Of a DNA stretch of 64,000 nucleotides, positions 50,335 through 58,297 are shown piece by piece. This stretch comes from Candidatus Pseudobacter hemicellulosilyticus (GTDB lineage: Bacteria > Bacteroidota > Bacteroidia > Chitinophagales > Chitinophagaceae): contig CP119311.1 of the NCBI GenBank assembly GCA_029202545.1, positions 5,952,001 through 6,016,000 of the forward strand. Direction: 5' to 3'. The translations under genes were made by a program, and so were the position numbers. A model generated the notes under the pieces. The model was not told where the DNA came from. It ran no database searches and saw nothing but the letters and a program-made list of their open reading frames with translations. Every line of letters begins with the position of its first letter. The first letter of the stretch is position 1.

Positions 50335-51189
50335 ATGACCCTCCACCAGGCACAACAGCAGCTCAGCATAACCCTTTCGGCCCTTTACGATAACCGCGAA
50401 GCAGCCAGTATGGCCGACTGGGTCATGGAAAAGCTCACCGGTCTCCGCAAAATAGACCGTATTGTCCGCAAACAGGAACCCCTGTCCGCCGCACAAAAAA
50501 CACAGCTGGAAACCTGGACCGCACAGCTCCTGCAGCATCGCCCTATACAATACGTATTGAATGAAGCCTGGTTTGACGGCCTGGCGCTTTACGTGGATGA
50601 AACGGTCCTCATTCCCCGCCCCGAAACCGAAGAGCTGGTACACTGGATAGTGGAAGACTTTGGCCAGCCCGCAGGCAGCCCCACCATCATGGACATTGGC
50701 ACCGGCAGCGGCTGTATTCCCATCGCCCTGAAGAAAAGACTGCCTGCTGCTACCCTGCTGGGTATTGATATCAGTGTAGGCGCCCTGGCCACTGCCGCCC
50801 GCAACGCCAGCGGACAGGAACTGGCCATCGACTTCCACCAGCTGGATGTGCTGGACCAGGCTGAATGGTACCGGCTGCCCGCTATTGATATACTGGTCAG
50901 CAACCCTCCTTATATTCCGCAGTCTGACCAGGCCGGCATGCAGCCCAACGTATTGCAGTATGAGCCGCATACCGCCCTGTTTGTAGAAAACAATGATCCC
51001 CTGCTTTTTTACCGGGCCCTTGCAGAACTGGGCCAGCAGAAATTATCTGCCGGCGGCAGGCTCTACGTGGAGATCCATGAAGACCTGGGCCCTCAGACCA
51101 GCCAGCTTTTCCGCGATCATAACTTCCGGGAAGTGGAATTGAAAAAAGATATGCAGGGCAAGGACAGGATGATCCGCTGCATCCTGTAA
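50335..51189 (+). CDS. prmC: Release factor glutamine N5-methyltransferase
   Basis: Methylates the GGQ glutamine of peptide-chain release factors. 284 residues: helical N-domain, PRPETEELVHWIVED, SAM loop IMDIGTGSGCIPIALKK and the catalytic VSNPPYIPQSDQ. The -7-like box TACTTTTA (50323-50330) ends four bases before the ATG at 50335, suggesting a leaderless message. 51190-51262 holds nothing. Confidence 0.94.
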   Translation: MTLHQAQQQLSITLSALYDNREAASMADWVMEKLTGLRKIDRIVRKQEPLSAAQKTQLETWTAQLLQHRPIQYVLNEAWFDGLALYVDETVLIPRPETEELVHWIVEDFGQPAGSPTIMDIGTGSGCIPIALKKRLPAATLLGIDISVGALATAARNASGQELAIDFHQLDVLDQAEWYRLPAIDILVSNPPYIPQSDQAGMQPNVLQYEPHTALFVENNDPLLFYRALAELGQQKLSAGGRLYVEIHEDLGPQTSQLFRDHNFREVELKKDMQGKDRMIRCIL

Positions 51190-51262
51190 AAAGCGGTTGA
51201 CCGGCGCCGTTCACTACACCTGCCAACGCCATCACTGAAATAGTCAGGCGCATCCTGCACCA

Positions 51263-51295
51263 ATAAAAAAAGTCCCCCTCCTGCCGGAGAGGGAC
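51263..51295 (-). terminator. Terminator of the ExbB/ExbD operon
   Basis: On the minus strand GTCCCTCTC pairs with GAGGGGGAC (one G-T pair) around CGGCAG, followed by TTTTTTTATT. Confidence 0.8.
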
Positions 51296-51312
51296 CCTAT
51301 CACAAAGTTGTT

Positions 51313-51711
51313 CTATTTTACGTTGGCCACTACCTTGGCGCCGGCATTCTTGGACAACCGCATGATCCGGAACACTTCGCCATAATAGGCAATGGTATCT
51401 GCGTTGATCACCACTACCGGGGTATCAATGCTGGTCCGGAACTTACCGATCTCGGCTTTCAGCAGGGTATCTATCAGGGCGGCATCCACTTTACGGGTGC
51501 CGATGAAGAATTGCTGCTGGTTATCTATAGAGACCGTGATATGCTGTTTGGCCTTGGTATCCTTGGTGCCCTTGGGATTGTTGACCTTAACAATATTGGG
51601 ATTGGCAATAGTGGAAACGATCAGGAAAAAGAACAGGAGGATGAACAGGATATCGTTCAACGCGCCTGCATGTAATTCCGGATGATTTCTTAGTCTGCTT
51701 TTTAAATTCAT
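51313..51711 (-). CDS. ExbD/TolR-family biopolymer transport protein
   Basis: 132 residues: short cytoplasmic start (LKSRLRNHPELHAGALNDIL), one membrane helix (about 23-40, FILLFFFLIVSTIANPNIV) with the conserved Asp just before it at the helix entry (LNDIL), then a periplasmic domain ending IMRLSKNAGAKVVANVK. Works with the ExbB/TolQ protein encoded 3 bp upstream as a proton-driven motor for TonB or Tol systems. No tonB gene is adjacent. Confidence 0.9.
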   Translation of the reverse strand: MNLKSRLRNHPELHAGALNDILFILLFFFLIVSTIANPNIVKVNNPKGTKDTKAKQHITVSIDNQQQFFIGTRKVDAALIDTLLKAEIGKFRTSIDTPVVVINADTIAYYGEVFRIMRLSKNAGAKVVANVK

Positions 51712-51714
51712 AGC

Positions 51715-52416
51715 TTATCGTGTAGGCTCCTGCAAAATATCAATAAACTCTGCGCTGGCGGCTTCCATCTTGTTGACCGTTTTATCGATCTGCGTGTTGA
51801 GGAAGTTATAGGCCACATAACCCAGCAGGCCAATGATCAGACCGGAGGCCGAAGTGATCATTTTGGTATAGATACCACCTGCAATCTGCGCCGGTGTGAA
51901 ATCGCCGGAAGCATTGATATTGTAGAACAGCTGCAACATCCCGAAGATAGTACCCAGGAACCCGAACATAGGGGCTATTCCGTATACCAGGGACAGGACG
52001 GACAGGTTACGTTCCATTTTGTAGATCTCCAGCTTGCCTACACTCTCCATGCTTTTCTCAATAGCGTCAATGGGTTTGCCGATACGCTGCAGGCCTTTGT
52101 CTATCATACGCGCAACGGGGTTGGGCGTATTCTTGGCCAGCGAGCGGGCGGCAGTGACATTGCCACTGAAGATATTGTCGCGGATAATGTTCATGAAATT
52201 GGGATCAATATTGCTGGCCTTCCGGATAGCTATCAACCGCTCAAAGAAAAAGAAGATAGCCAGCACCAGCAGCAGGCCCAGGGGAACCATGAGCGCGCCG
52301 CCATGGGCAAGCAGATCCATCACGTTCATAGAGGGAGGCTGGGCTGCCCCACCGTTCAATGCTTTATTCGTAGTATCGACAACGGGAGCAGTGACCTGCA
52401 AAAAGTACCAATTCAT
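51715..52416 (-). CDS. MotA/TolQ/ExbB-family proton channel
   Basis: 233 residues with three membrane helices: about 42-60 (GLLLVLAIFFFFERLIAI), about 143-165 (GIAPMFGFLGTIFGMLQLF) and about 185-205 (ASGLIIGLLGYVAYNFL), the last two carrying the proton-path residues of the family. The N-terminus (about 1-35, TAPVVDTTNKALNGGAAQPP) is a Bacteroidota-type extension. Co-transcribed with the ExbD gene (3-bp gap). Confidence 0.92.
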   Translation of the reverse strand: MNWYFLQVTAPVVDTTNKALNGGAAQPPSMNVMDLLAHGGALMVPLGLLLVLAIFFFFERLIAIRKASNIDPNFMNIIRDNIFSGNVTAARSLAKNTPNPVARMIDKGLQRIGKPIDAIEKSMESVGKLEIYKMERNLSVLSLVYGIAPMFGFLGTIFGMLQLFYNINASGDFTPAQIAGGIYTKMITSASGLIIGLLGYVAYNFLNTQIDKTVNKMEAASAEFIDILQEPTR

Positions 52417-52512
52417 CCAGTGATTGTTTTATTGGTGTAAATGTAGTCAAATGTGTGCCTAAAACGATTTCCGGAATTGATTATTTCTTAAAGGATTGTT
52501 ATATCGCTTCGG

Positions 52513-53442
52513 TTACTCCTGCTGTCTGCGCATCTCCAGCATACCCATGATCTGGTTCATGGTCTTCTGCATGCCTTCGCTGCTGCCGTCCAGGAAGATC
52601 ACGTTGCCTTTGCCTGCTTCTGCAAAATTTTTGATAGCTTCTGTCCACATGCTGAACAGGATCACATTGGTATCCAGGTTCACCTGTTTCATCTGCTCTG
52701 CAGCCTGGCTCATACCTTTGGCCACTTCCGCACGGAACAGGGCCACACCCTGACCACGCAGCTGGGCCGCCTGCCGTTCCGCTTCTGCAGCGATCTTCAC
52801 GGCATTACCCTCTGCCTCAGCCGATTTGGTCTTGGTGATCAGCAGGGCCTGGCCTTCGTTCTCAGCAGCCGCTTTCAGGTTATGGCTGGCCACTACTTTG
52901 CTCATGGATTCCATGATGGCCTTATCAAAAGTAATGTCGTTGATCTGGAGGTCCTGAAGGTGATAACCCCAGTCTTCCAGCAGCTGGTCGATCTGCTCTT
53001 TAACATATTCCACGATCTCTTTGCGCAGGCTCAGGATCTCCGCCTGGCGTTTGGTGGCCACAAAGGAGCGGATAGTACCCTCGATGGTGCGGGTCAATGC
53101 CTGCATCAGATCACGCTCACTCAGGAATTTAAAAGCCACTTTTTTGATGGTCTCTTCTTCCGCATTCTGCACGGAATATAATAACATACTCTTGAAATAC
53201 ACGTTGGCCTGGTCGGCGGTAACAGCCTGGAATTCCAGTTCAACGGAACGGTTCTGGATACTTACTTTCTTGTAGATCACCTCCAGGAAAGGGATCAGGA
53301 AGTTTAGCCCCGGGCGGAGGACACGCTGGTATTTACCGAACATGGTCACCACCCCGATATACCCCTGGTTGATGGTTTTGAGGCCTGCAAAAAGGACAAG
53401 GACCACAACAATAACCCACCAGTAACTGTATAAATATTCCAT
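52513..53442 (-). CDS. SPFH/Band 7 domain membrane protein (paraslipin type)
   Basis: 309 residues from ATG 53442. One N-terminal membrane helix (YWWVIVVVLVLFAGLKTIN), then an SPFH domain (VVTMFGKYQRVLRPGLNFLIP ... DLQINDITFDKAIMESMSKV) and a coiled-coil tail rich in Ala/Glu (AAENEGQALLITKTKSAEAE). Similar to QmcA/stomatin-like proteins that form membrane rings and assist proteases. No NfeD gene is adjacent, which is often the partner. Confidence 0.9.
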   Translation of the reverse strand: MEYLYSYWWVIVVVLVLFAGLKTINQGYIGVVTMFGKYQRVLRPGLNFLIPFLEVIYKKVSIQNRSVELEFQAVTADQANVYFKSMLLYSVQNAEEETIKKVAFKFLSERDLMQALTRTIEGTIRSFVATKRQAEILSLRKEIVEYVKEQIDQLLEDWGYHLQDLQINDITFDKAIMESMSKVVASHNLKAAAENEGQALLITKTKSAEAEGNAVKIAAEAERQAAQLRGQGVALFRAEVAKGMSQAAEQMKQVNLDTNVILFSMWTEAIKNFAEAGKGNVIFLDGSSEGMQKTMNQIMGMLEMRRQQE

Positions 53443-53563
53443 AGTCGAGAATTTAGGGTTGAAAAATACATCTTTTTTGACCACAGAACAGCATGAGCCT
53501 CGTCAATTGCCCTTTTTTAGGCGCTGCCGGGGCATTATAGGTATATTTGACGCATTATAAGTT

Positions 53564-54559
53564 ATGAAACAAGATTTCGAACTGATCATCATCGGCGGCG
53601 GCCCCATCGGGCTGGCCTGCGGGCTGGCCGCACAGCAGGCAGGACTGGATTACTGCATCCTGGAAAAAGGATGCCTGGTCAATTCCCTGTACAACTACCC
53701 CAGCAATATGACCTTCTTCTCCACCTCGGACAAGATAGAGATAGGAGGCATTCCCTTTGTATCCAACAATGTAAAACCTACCCGGCCCGAAGCCCTGGAA
53801 TATTACCGGCGGGTAGCTGTTTCCAACAGCCTGCGCATCCGCCTGCAGGAAAGAGTGGGATCCATTCAATATAACCATGATCAATACACGATAAATACCA
53901 GCAATGCAGTATACACTGCTTCTTCCATTGTGCTGGCTACCGGCTTCTACGACCTGCCCGTGTTATTGAATGTCCCGGGCGAAGAACTGCCCAAAGTAAC
54001 GCATTACTACAAGGAGCCGCATTTTTACGCCATGCAGCGCGTGCTGGTGGTGGGCGCCAATAACTCAGCCGTAGACGCGGCCCTGGAAACCTGGCGCAAA
54101 GGCGCTGATGTGACCATGGTGATCCGCGAAGGGGAGATTGGCCACCGCGTGAAATACTGGGTAAAACCGGATATCGAGAACCGGATCAAAGAAGGTTGTA
54201 TCAAAGCACATTTCCACGCGCATATCACGGCCATCCGCGAAAAGGAAGTGGATATAATGACGCCGGAAGGACCGCTAACCATCCCCAACGACTACGTAAT
54301 TGCCATGACCGGCTACCAGCCTGATTTTCGCCTGCTGCGGGATACCGGCATCCAGCTGACACCCGATGCCACGCTGCAGCCTGTCTACAATCCCGCTACC
54401 ATGGAAACCAATCTGCCGGGCATTTACCTGGCCGGTGTGGTCTGCGGCGGTATGAACACGCATGTCTGGTTCATTGAGAACAGCCGCGAGCATGCCAGCC
54501 TCATCATCCGCGAGATCCTCCGGAAGAAGGGACAGCCCGTTGTTGAGGCCGGAAATTAA
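53564..54559 (+). CDS. ypdA: YpdA-type FAD-dependent thiol disulfide reductase
   Basis: 331 residues. FAD site LIIIGGGPIGLACGLAAQQA, STSDKIEIGGIPFVSNNVKP, NADPH site VLVVGANNSAVDAALETWRKG and the end motif NLPGIYLAGVVCGGMNTHVW. YpdA/Bdr proteins reduce bacillithiol disulfide in Firmicutes, and Bacteroidota also carry bacillithiol genes; the substrate here is inferred from family. Its last 56 bases overlap the 3' end of the convergent DUF2784 gene. Confidence 0.88.
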   Translation: MKQDFELIIIGGGPIGLACGLAAQQAGLDYCILEKGCLVNSLYNYPSNMTFFSTSDKIEIGGIPFVSNNVKPTRPEALEYYRRVAVSNSLRIRLQERVGSIQYNHDQYTINTSNAVYTASSIVLATGFYDLPVLLNVPGEELPKVTHYYKEPHFYAMQRVLVVGANNSAVDAALETWRKGADVTMVIREGEIGHRVKYWVKPDIENRIKEGCIKAHFHAHITAIREKEVDIMTPEGPLTIPNDYVIAMTGYQPDFRLLRDTGIQLTPDATLQPVYNPATMETNLPGIYLAGVVCGGMNTHVWFIENSREHASLIIREILRKKGQPVVEAGN

Positions 54560-54896
54560 GGTAAAGCGAACAGGCAATAGCCACCAGGAAGGGCGCCACC
54601 GTAAGGATATTGATCAGTGAGCTGCTAACAGGCCCGACTATTTTTTCTGCATAATAGGCCACAAAAGAGCCGGGCAGGTTGGTTTCTCCCAGCTGCTCTT
54701 TCACCCGCCATTGCCAGTCGGTAATGGGACAATAACCCATGCCATACCAGATACCCAGCAGGAACCAGGAGGCCAGGGTCAGCGCGGCCACTACCAGGTG
54801 GGCCTTACGCGTAGCCGGCCATATCCAGGCAAACAGGTTGAAGCCTATGACTGCAAAATGCAGGAAACTGAGGAGCCAGTCGAGCAGCACCAGCAT
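54504..54896 (-). CDS. DUF2784 membrane protein
   Basis: 130 residues with about three to four hydrophobic helices (LLDWLLSFLHFAVIGFNLFA; HLVVAALTLASWFLLGIWYG; the C-terminal VAPFLVAIACSLYL). The stretch GMGYCPITDWQWRVKEQLG is the hallmark of DUF2784. Function unknown. It starts 2 bp after the pepT stop codon, so the two are one transcript, and it overlaps the end of ypdA on the opposite strand. Confidence 0.87.
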   Translation of the reverse strand: MLVLLDWLLSFLHFAVIGFNLFAWIWPATRKAHLVVAALTLASWFLLGIWYGMGYCPITDWQWRVKEQLGETNLPGSFVAYYAEKIVGPVSSSLINILTVAPFLVAIACSLYLNFRPQQRAVPSSGGSRG

Positions 54897-54898
54897 GA

Positions 54899-56146
54899 TC
54901 AGCTTTTTTCTTCCCAGATAGCAGCCAGGTGAACAATGGTCTCCACGCTTTTCTGCATATCCTGTACGCTGACATATTCATGCTTGCCATGAAAGGCCAT
55001 CTCGCCGGTGAAGATATTGGGACAGGGCAGTCCCATGAAACTCAGGCGGGAACCATCCGTACCGCCACGGGCGCTATGGGCCAGCACCGGAACACCGGCG
55101 CGTTCAATGGCTTCGTGCGCATACTGTGACACCTTCGGATGCTGGTCCACCACTTCTTTCATATTGCGGTATTGTTCCCTGACCACAAAATCAGCTTTGG
55201 CGCCGGGGAACTGCTGCAGCGCATCTTCCAGTTTATCACGCAGGTAATTTTCGTACGCCAGCAGCTTGGGTGTATAGAAATCGCGGATGATCAGCTGTAC
55301 GGTGACTTTCTCCCCGATCCCTTCCATATGCACGGGATGCACAAAGCCATAGCGGCCATCGGTGGTTTCGGGCGAGAGCTCATCCTTGGGTAAGGAATCA
55401 ATGAAGGCGGAAGCTACCTTGATAGCGTTCACCAGTTTGTCTTTGGCATAACCCGGATGAGCGCTGATACCATGAAAAGTGACAGTGACACTGTCAGCCG
55501 AGAAGGTCTCATCCTCATAAGCGCCCAGCTCACTGCCATCCAGCGTATAGCCAACATCAGCGCCCAGCTTTTGCAGGTCCGCCTTATCCACCCCACGGCC
55601 GATCTCTTCATCAGGTGTGAACAGCAGGCGGATAGCGCCATGCTTCAGTTCCGGATGCGTGACCAGGTAGTGGGCCAGGTCCATGATCACCGCCACACCG
55701 GCCTTATCATCGGCCCCCAGCAGCGTAGTGCCGGAAGCAGTGATGATATCCTCTCCTTTTTTCTGGAGCAGGTAAGGATGTTCTGCGGGCGAGATCACCT
55801 GGGAAGGATCATCCGGCAGTACAATATCTCCCCCATCATAGTTTTCATGCACTATGGGTTTTACATGGGTACCGGTACAATCAGGCGCAGTGTCCACATG
55901 GGCGCAGTAGCAAAGCACGGGCACCTGTTTGGAACTATTGGAAGGGATGGTAGCATATACATAGCCAAATTCATCGAGGTGGGCGTCGCTGATCCCCATC
56001 TCCTGCAGCTCCTGTACCAGCACGCGGCTCAGGTCTTTCTGCTTTTCAGTAGAGGGGATGCTCCGCGACTGCGGATCGCTCTGCGTGTCAATCTGCACAT
56101 AACGGAGAAAACGGTCCTTTACAGTGAATCCATACTTATCGAACAT
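54899..56146 (-). CDS. pepT: Peptidase T (tripeptidase)
   Basis: Zinc aminotripeptidase of the M20 family, 415 residues from ATG 56146 (MFDKYGFTVKDRFLRYVQID). Metal and catalytic residues: YCAHVDTAPDC (His, Asp), LLGADDKAGVAVIMDLAHY (Asp), FTPDEEIGRGVDK (catalytic and metal Glu), AHSARGGTDGSRLSFMGLP and FHGKHEYVSV (His). Cytoplasmic, releases the N-terminal residue of tripeptides. Divergent from the CPBP protease gene with 31 bp between start codons. Confidence 0.95.
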   Translation of the reverse strand: MFDKYGFTVKDRFLRYVQIDTQSDPQSRSIPSTEKQKDLSRVLVQELQEMGISDAHLDEFGYVYATIPSNSSKQVPVLCYCAHVDTAPDCTGTHVKPIVHENYDGGDIVLPDDPSQVISPAEHPYLLQKKGEDIITASGTTLLGADDKAGVAVIMDLAHYLVTHPELKHGAIRLLFTPDEEIGRGVDKADLQKLGADVGYTLDGSELGAYEDETFSADSVTVTFHGISAHPGYAKDKLVNAIKVASAFIDSLPKDELSPETTDGRYGFVHPVHMEGIGEKVTVQLIIRDFYTPKLLAYENYLRDKLEDALQQFPGAKADFVVREQYRNMKEVVDQHPKVSQYAHEAIERAGVPVLAHSARGGTDGSRLSFMGLPCPNIFTGEMAFHGKHEYVSVQDMQKSVETIVHLAAIWEEKS

Positions 56147-56177
56147 GGAATAGTATTTTTGGCAAGATAAATCATCT

Positions 56178-57044
56178 ATGGCATTACACACCGGACAAAA
56201 ACCAGTAATTCAGCAGGGCTGGCTGCGGGCGGCCCTTTGCCTGGTCGCTTACCTGGGCCTGGCCTATATCGCCTTCCCCCTGGCGGGCGTTTCCCCGCAG
56301 GCCGCTGTGACAGAGCAGCTGCCGATTGCATTGCTCACCAGGGTGCTGCTGGTCCATGCCCTGCTGGTGGTGGGGATGGTGCTGCTGTTCCGGGTGCTGG
56401 CCGATGGCCGGCCCTTACGCAGCCTTGGCCTGCACTGGCGTGGCCGGGAAGCCCTCACCGGCAGCCTGGCGGCGCTGCTGATAGTGGGTGGCGGGACCCT
56501 GCTGCTCTGGCTGAACGGCCTGCTGCATTTTTCCCGCAGCACTACCGCCACCGCTCCCCTGCTGGCAGCCATAGGCCTCCTGCTGCTGACCTCCTTCAGC
56601 GAGGAACTTTTTTTCCGGGGCTATTTCCTGGATAACCTCCTGCAGTCCATGCCGGCAGTCCCGGCACTGGCGCTCAGCGCCGCACTCTTTGCCGGCATGC
56701 ATATGGGTAACGACCATATTCACTGGATAGCCATTGTCAACCTGTTTGCCTGCGGCCTGCTGCTGGGACTCAACTTCTGCTATACACGCAATTGCTGGTA
56801 CTCCATCGCCCTGCATTGCTGCTGGAATATCCTGGAAGGCCCTGTCCTGGGTTATGAGGTAAGCGGCCTCCGGCTGCCCGCCTTCTGGCGACAGGAACAA
56901 TCCGGCTCGCCCATTTTAACCGGCGGCCCCTTCGGGTTTGAAGGCAGTATCCTGAACAGTCTGCTGACAGCAGCGCTGTTCCTGCTGCTGTACCGGCTTT
57001 ACCGGCGCTGGTACGGTCCGCATCGGCTTATTTCTTCTTTTTGA
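56178..57044 (+). CDS. CPBP family intramembrane glutamic endopeptidase
   Basis: 288 residues with about eight hydrophobic segments. The three CPBP/ABI motifs are complete: SEELFFRGYFLDNLL (EExxxR), ALFAGMHMGND (FxxxH) and ALHCCWNILEG (HxxxN). Bacterial members are membrane proteases or immunity-like proteins; no peptide or bacteriocin gene is nearby. Its 3' end overlaps the convergent gene at 57028 by 17 bp. Confidence 0.92.
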   Translation: MALHTGQKPVIQQGWLRAALCLVAYLGLAYIAFPLAGVSPQAAVTEQLPIALLTRVLLVHALLVVGMVLLFRVLADGRPLRSLGLHWRGREALTGSLAALLIVGGGTLLLWLNGLLHFSRSTTATAPLLAAIGLLLLTSFSEELFFRGYFLDNLLQSMPAVPALALSAALFAGMHMGNDHIHWIAIVNLFACGLLLGLNFCYTRNCWYSIALHCCWNILEGPVLGYEVSGLRLPAFWRQEQSGSPILTGGPFGFEGSILNSLLTAALFLLLYRLYRRWYGPHRLISSF

Positions 57045-57645
57045 CGGGAGCCGGTTTCTTTTTAGGGACAGCCTCTTTTTTATTAGCTGCTTCTTCCGCT
57101 GCCAGCTGCGCAGCCAGCTCTTCATCCTCATACACCGTCCTGGCGTCAGGGATGGCCAGGGTGCCAAAAATATCGGGGAAGATATAGATCACATTCTTAA
57201 CGGAGTTATGGCTGACATCCACAAATTTCCAGGTAGCGGCATCATCTTTCGATTGCCCCACCAGGTAACTGTAGATCCTTGCCCGGCGGTTATTGATGAA
57301 CGTATGTCTTATTTTTTCAACAACACATTGCCATTCGTCAATATCATTGTTCATGATCCGGACAATACTGCTCCTTTCCGGTTTTTCCTCCACCTGCGGT
57401 TCATTGTGGAAATACAACATGACCACATGTTCCCGGAAGCCGTCAGGCCCGCCGTAATATTTGATAGCACTGTTACAGGTGAGACTGGCCACAGCTTTCC
57501 AGTCCTGGTAGAAATGAGAGCGGATCAGGCTGTCCGCGTAGAAAAGGGCTTTTTGTCTGGCCGCTGCAGAGTCAGTCTGTGCGCTGGCAGACAGGGCGCC
57601 AATAAGGCCCAGCACCAGGGTGCAAAGGGATTGGATGGTTTTCAT
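57028..57645 (-). CDS. Exported conserved hypothetical protein, 205 residues
   Basis: Signal peptide LCTLVLGLIGALSASAQ, then a small alpha+beta domain (ADSLIRSHFYQDWKAVASLT; NDIDEWQCVVEKIRHTFINN; WKFVDVSHNSVKNVIYIFPD), loosely like the NTF2/SnoaL-type folds. The tail (about 170-205) is a low-complexity Ala/Glu then Lys/Pro stretch ending KPAPVKKKK. No function recognised. Overlaps the CPBP gene end on the opposite strand. Confidence 0.8.
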   Translation of the reverse strand: MKTIQSLCTLVLGLIGALSASAQTDSAAARQKALFYADSLIRSHFYQDWKAVASLTCNSAIKYYGGPDGFREHVVMLYFHNEPQVEEKPERSSIVRIMNNDIDEWQCVVEKIRHTFINNRRARIYSYLVGQSKDDAATWKFVDVSHNSVKNVIYIFPDIFGTLAIPDARTVYEDEELAAQLAAEEAANKKEAVPKKKPAPVKKKK

Positions 57646-57670
57646 AGGGGATCAACTTTGGGCCAAAATA

Positions 57671-57704
57671 AAAAAAGAATCCCGGTATGTCAATACCGGG
57701 ATCC
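57671..57704 (-). terminator. Terminator of the FKBP gene
   Basis: ATCCCGGTAT (57679-57688) and ATACCGGGAT (57693-57702) pair perfectly, loop GTCA; on the minus strand CTTTTTTATTTT follows. Confidence 0.85.
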
Positions 57705-57736
57705 TACTAATAAGATATGTTGGTTGGGGAGGACAA

Positions 57737-58189
57737 TTACGGCATAATGATGCGGGAACCGCCACCTATTTCTACGAGCTCGATATCGAAGACCAGGTCC
57801 TGTCCGGCCAGCGGATGGTTGGCATCCAGGATCACGGTTTCAGTACCTACTTCAGCAATCACAACGGGGATCACCTGGCCGGCGCCATTGGTCATATTGA
57901 GTTGCATGCCCACTTCAGGTTTGAGGTCGGGCGGAAAATTAGACACGGGAAATTCTACCAGCATAGTGGGATCTTTAGGACCGTAAGCCTGGTCTACAGG
58001 GATTTGGATGGTTTTCTTCTCGCCCACGCTCATACCGGTAATTCCATTGTCGAAACCAGCAATCACAGAGCCGGTACCTACCTGGAATTCGAGCGGTTCG
58101 CGGCCTTCAGAAGAATCGAAGGTAGTGCCATCCGTCAGGCGACCATGATAATGAACTTTTACGGTATCGCCACTTTTTGCCTGTTGCAT
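57737..58189 (-). CDS. FKBP-type peptidyl-prolyl isomerase, SlyD-like
   Basis: 150 residues from ATG 58189 (MQQAKSGDTVKVHYHGRLTD). FKBP core split by an insert-in-flap chaperone domain as in SlyD: GTTFDSSEGREPLEFQVGTG, DNGITGMSVGEKKTIQIP, then KPEVGMQLNM ... VIPVVIAEVGTETVILDANH and ELVEIGGG. No histidine-rich metal tail. Likely a cytoplasmic folding helper and prolyl isomerase. Confidence 0.92.
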   Translation of the reverse strand: MQQAKSGDTVKVHYHGRLTDGTTFDSSEGREPLEFQVGTGSVIAGFDNGITGMSVGEKKTIQIPVDQAYGPKDPTMLVEFPVSNFPPDLKPEVGMQLNMTNGAGQVIPVVIAEVGTETVILDANHPLAGQDLVFDIELVEIGGGSRIIMP

Positions 58190-58273
58190 ATAAATAGATT
58201 TAGTGGACAAAGTAAACGCAATAATTCTGCCTGACCAAATCCAGCCCGCTCCTGAAGGAGTTCATTATATTTG

Positions 58274-58283
58274 GGGACGAACC
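58274..58283 (+). repeat. GGGACGAACC intergenic repeat copy
   Basis: Exact core preceded by TTATATTTG and 14 bp before the ATG of the NamZ-like gene, so here the element lies in the likely 5' leader of a gene. The imperfect stem GCTCCTGAAGGAGT lies about 20 bp upstream. Confidence 0.7.
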
Positions 58284-58297
58284 AATAAACTGATCGA

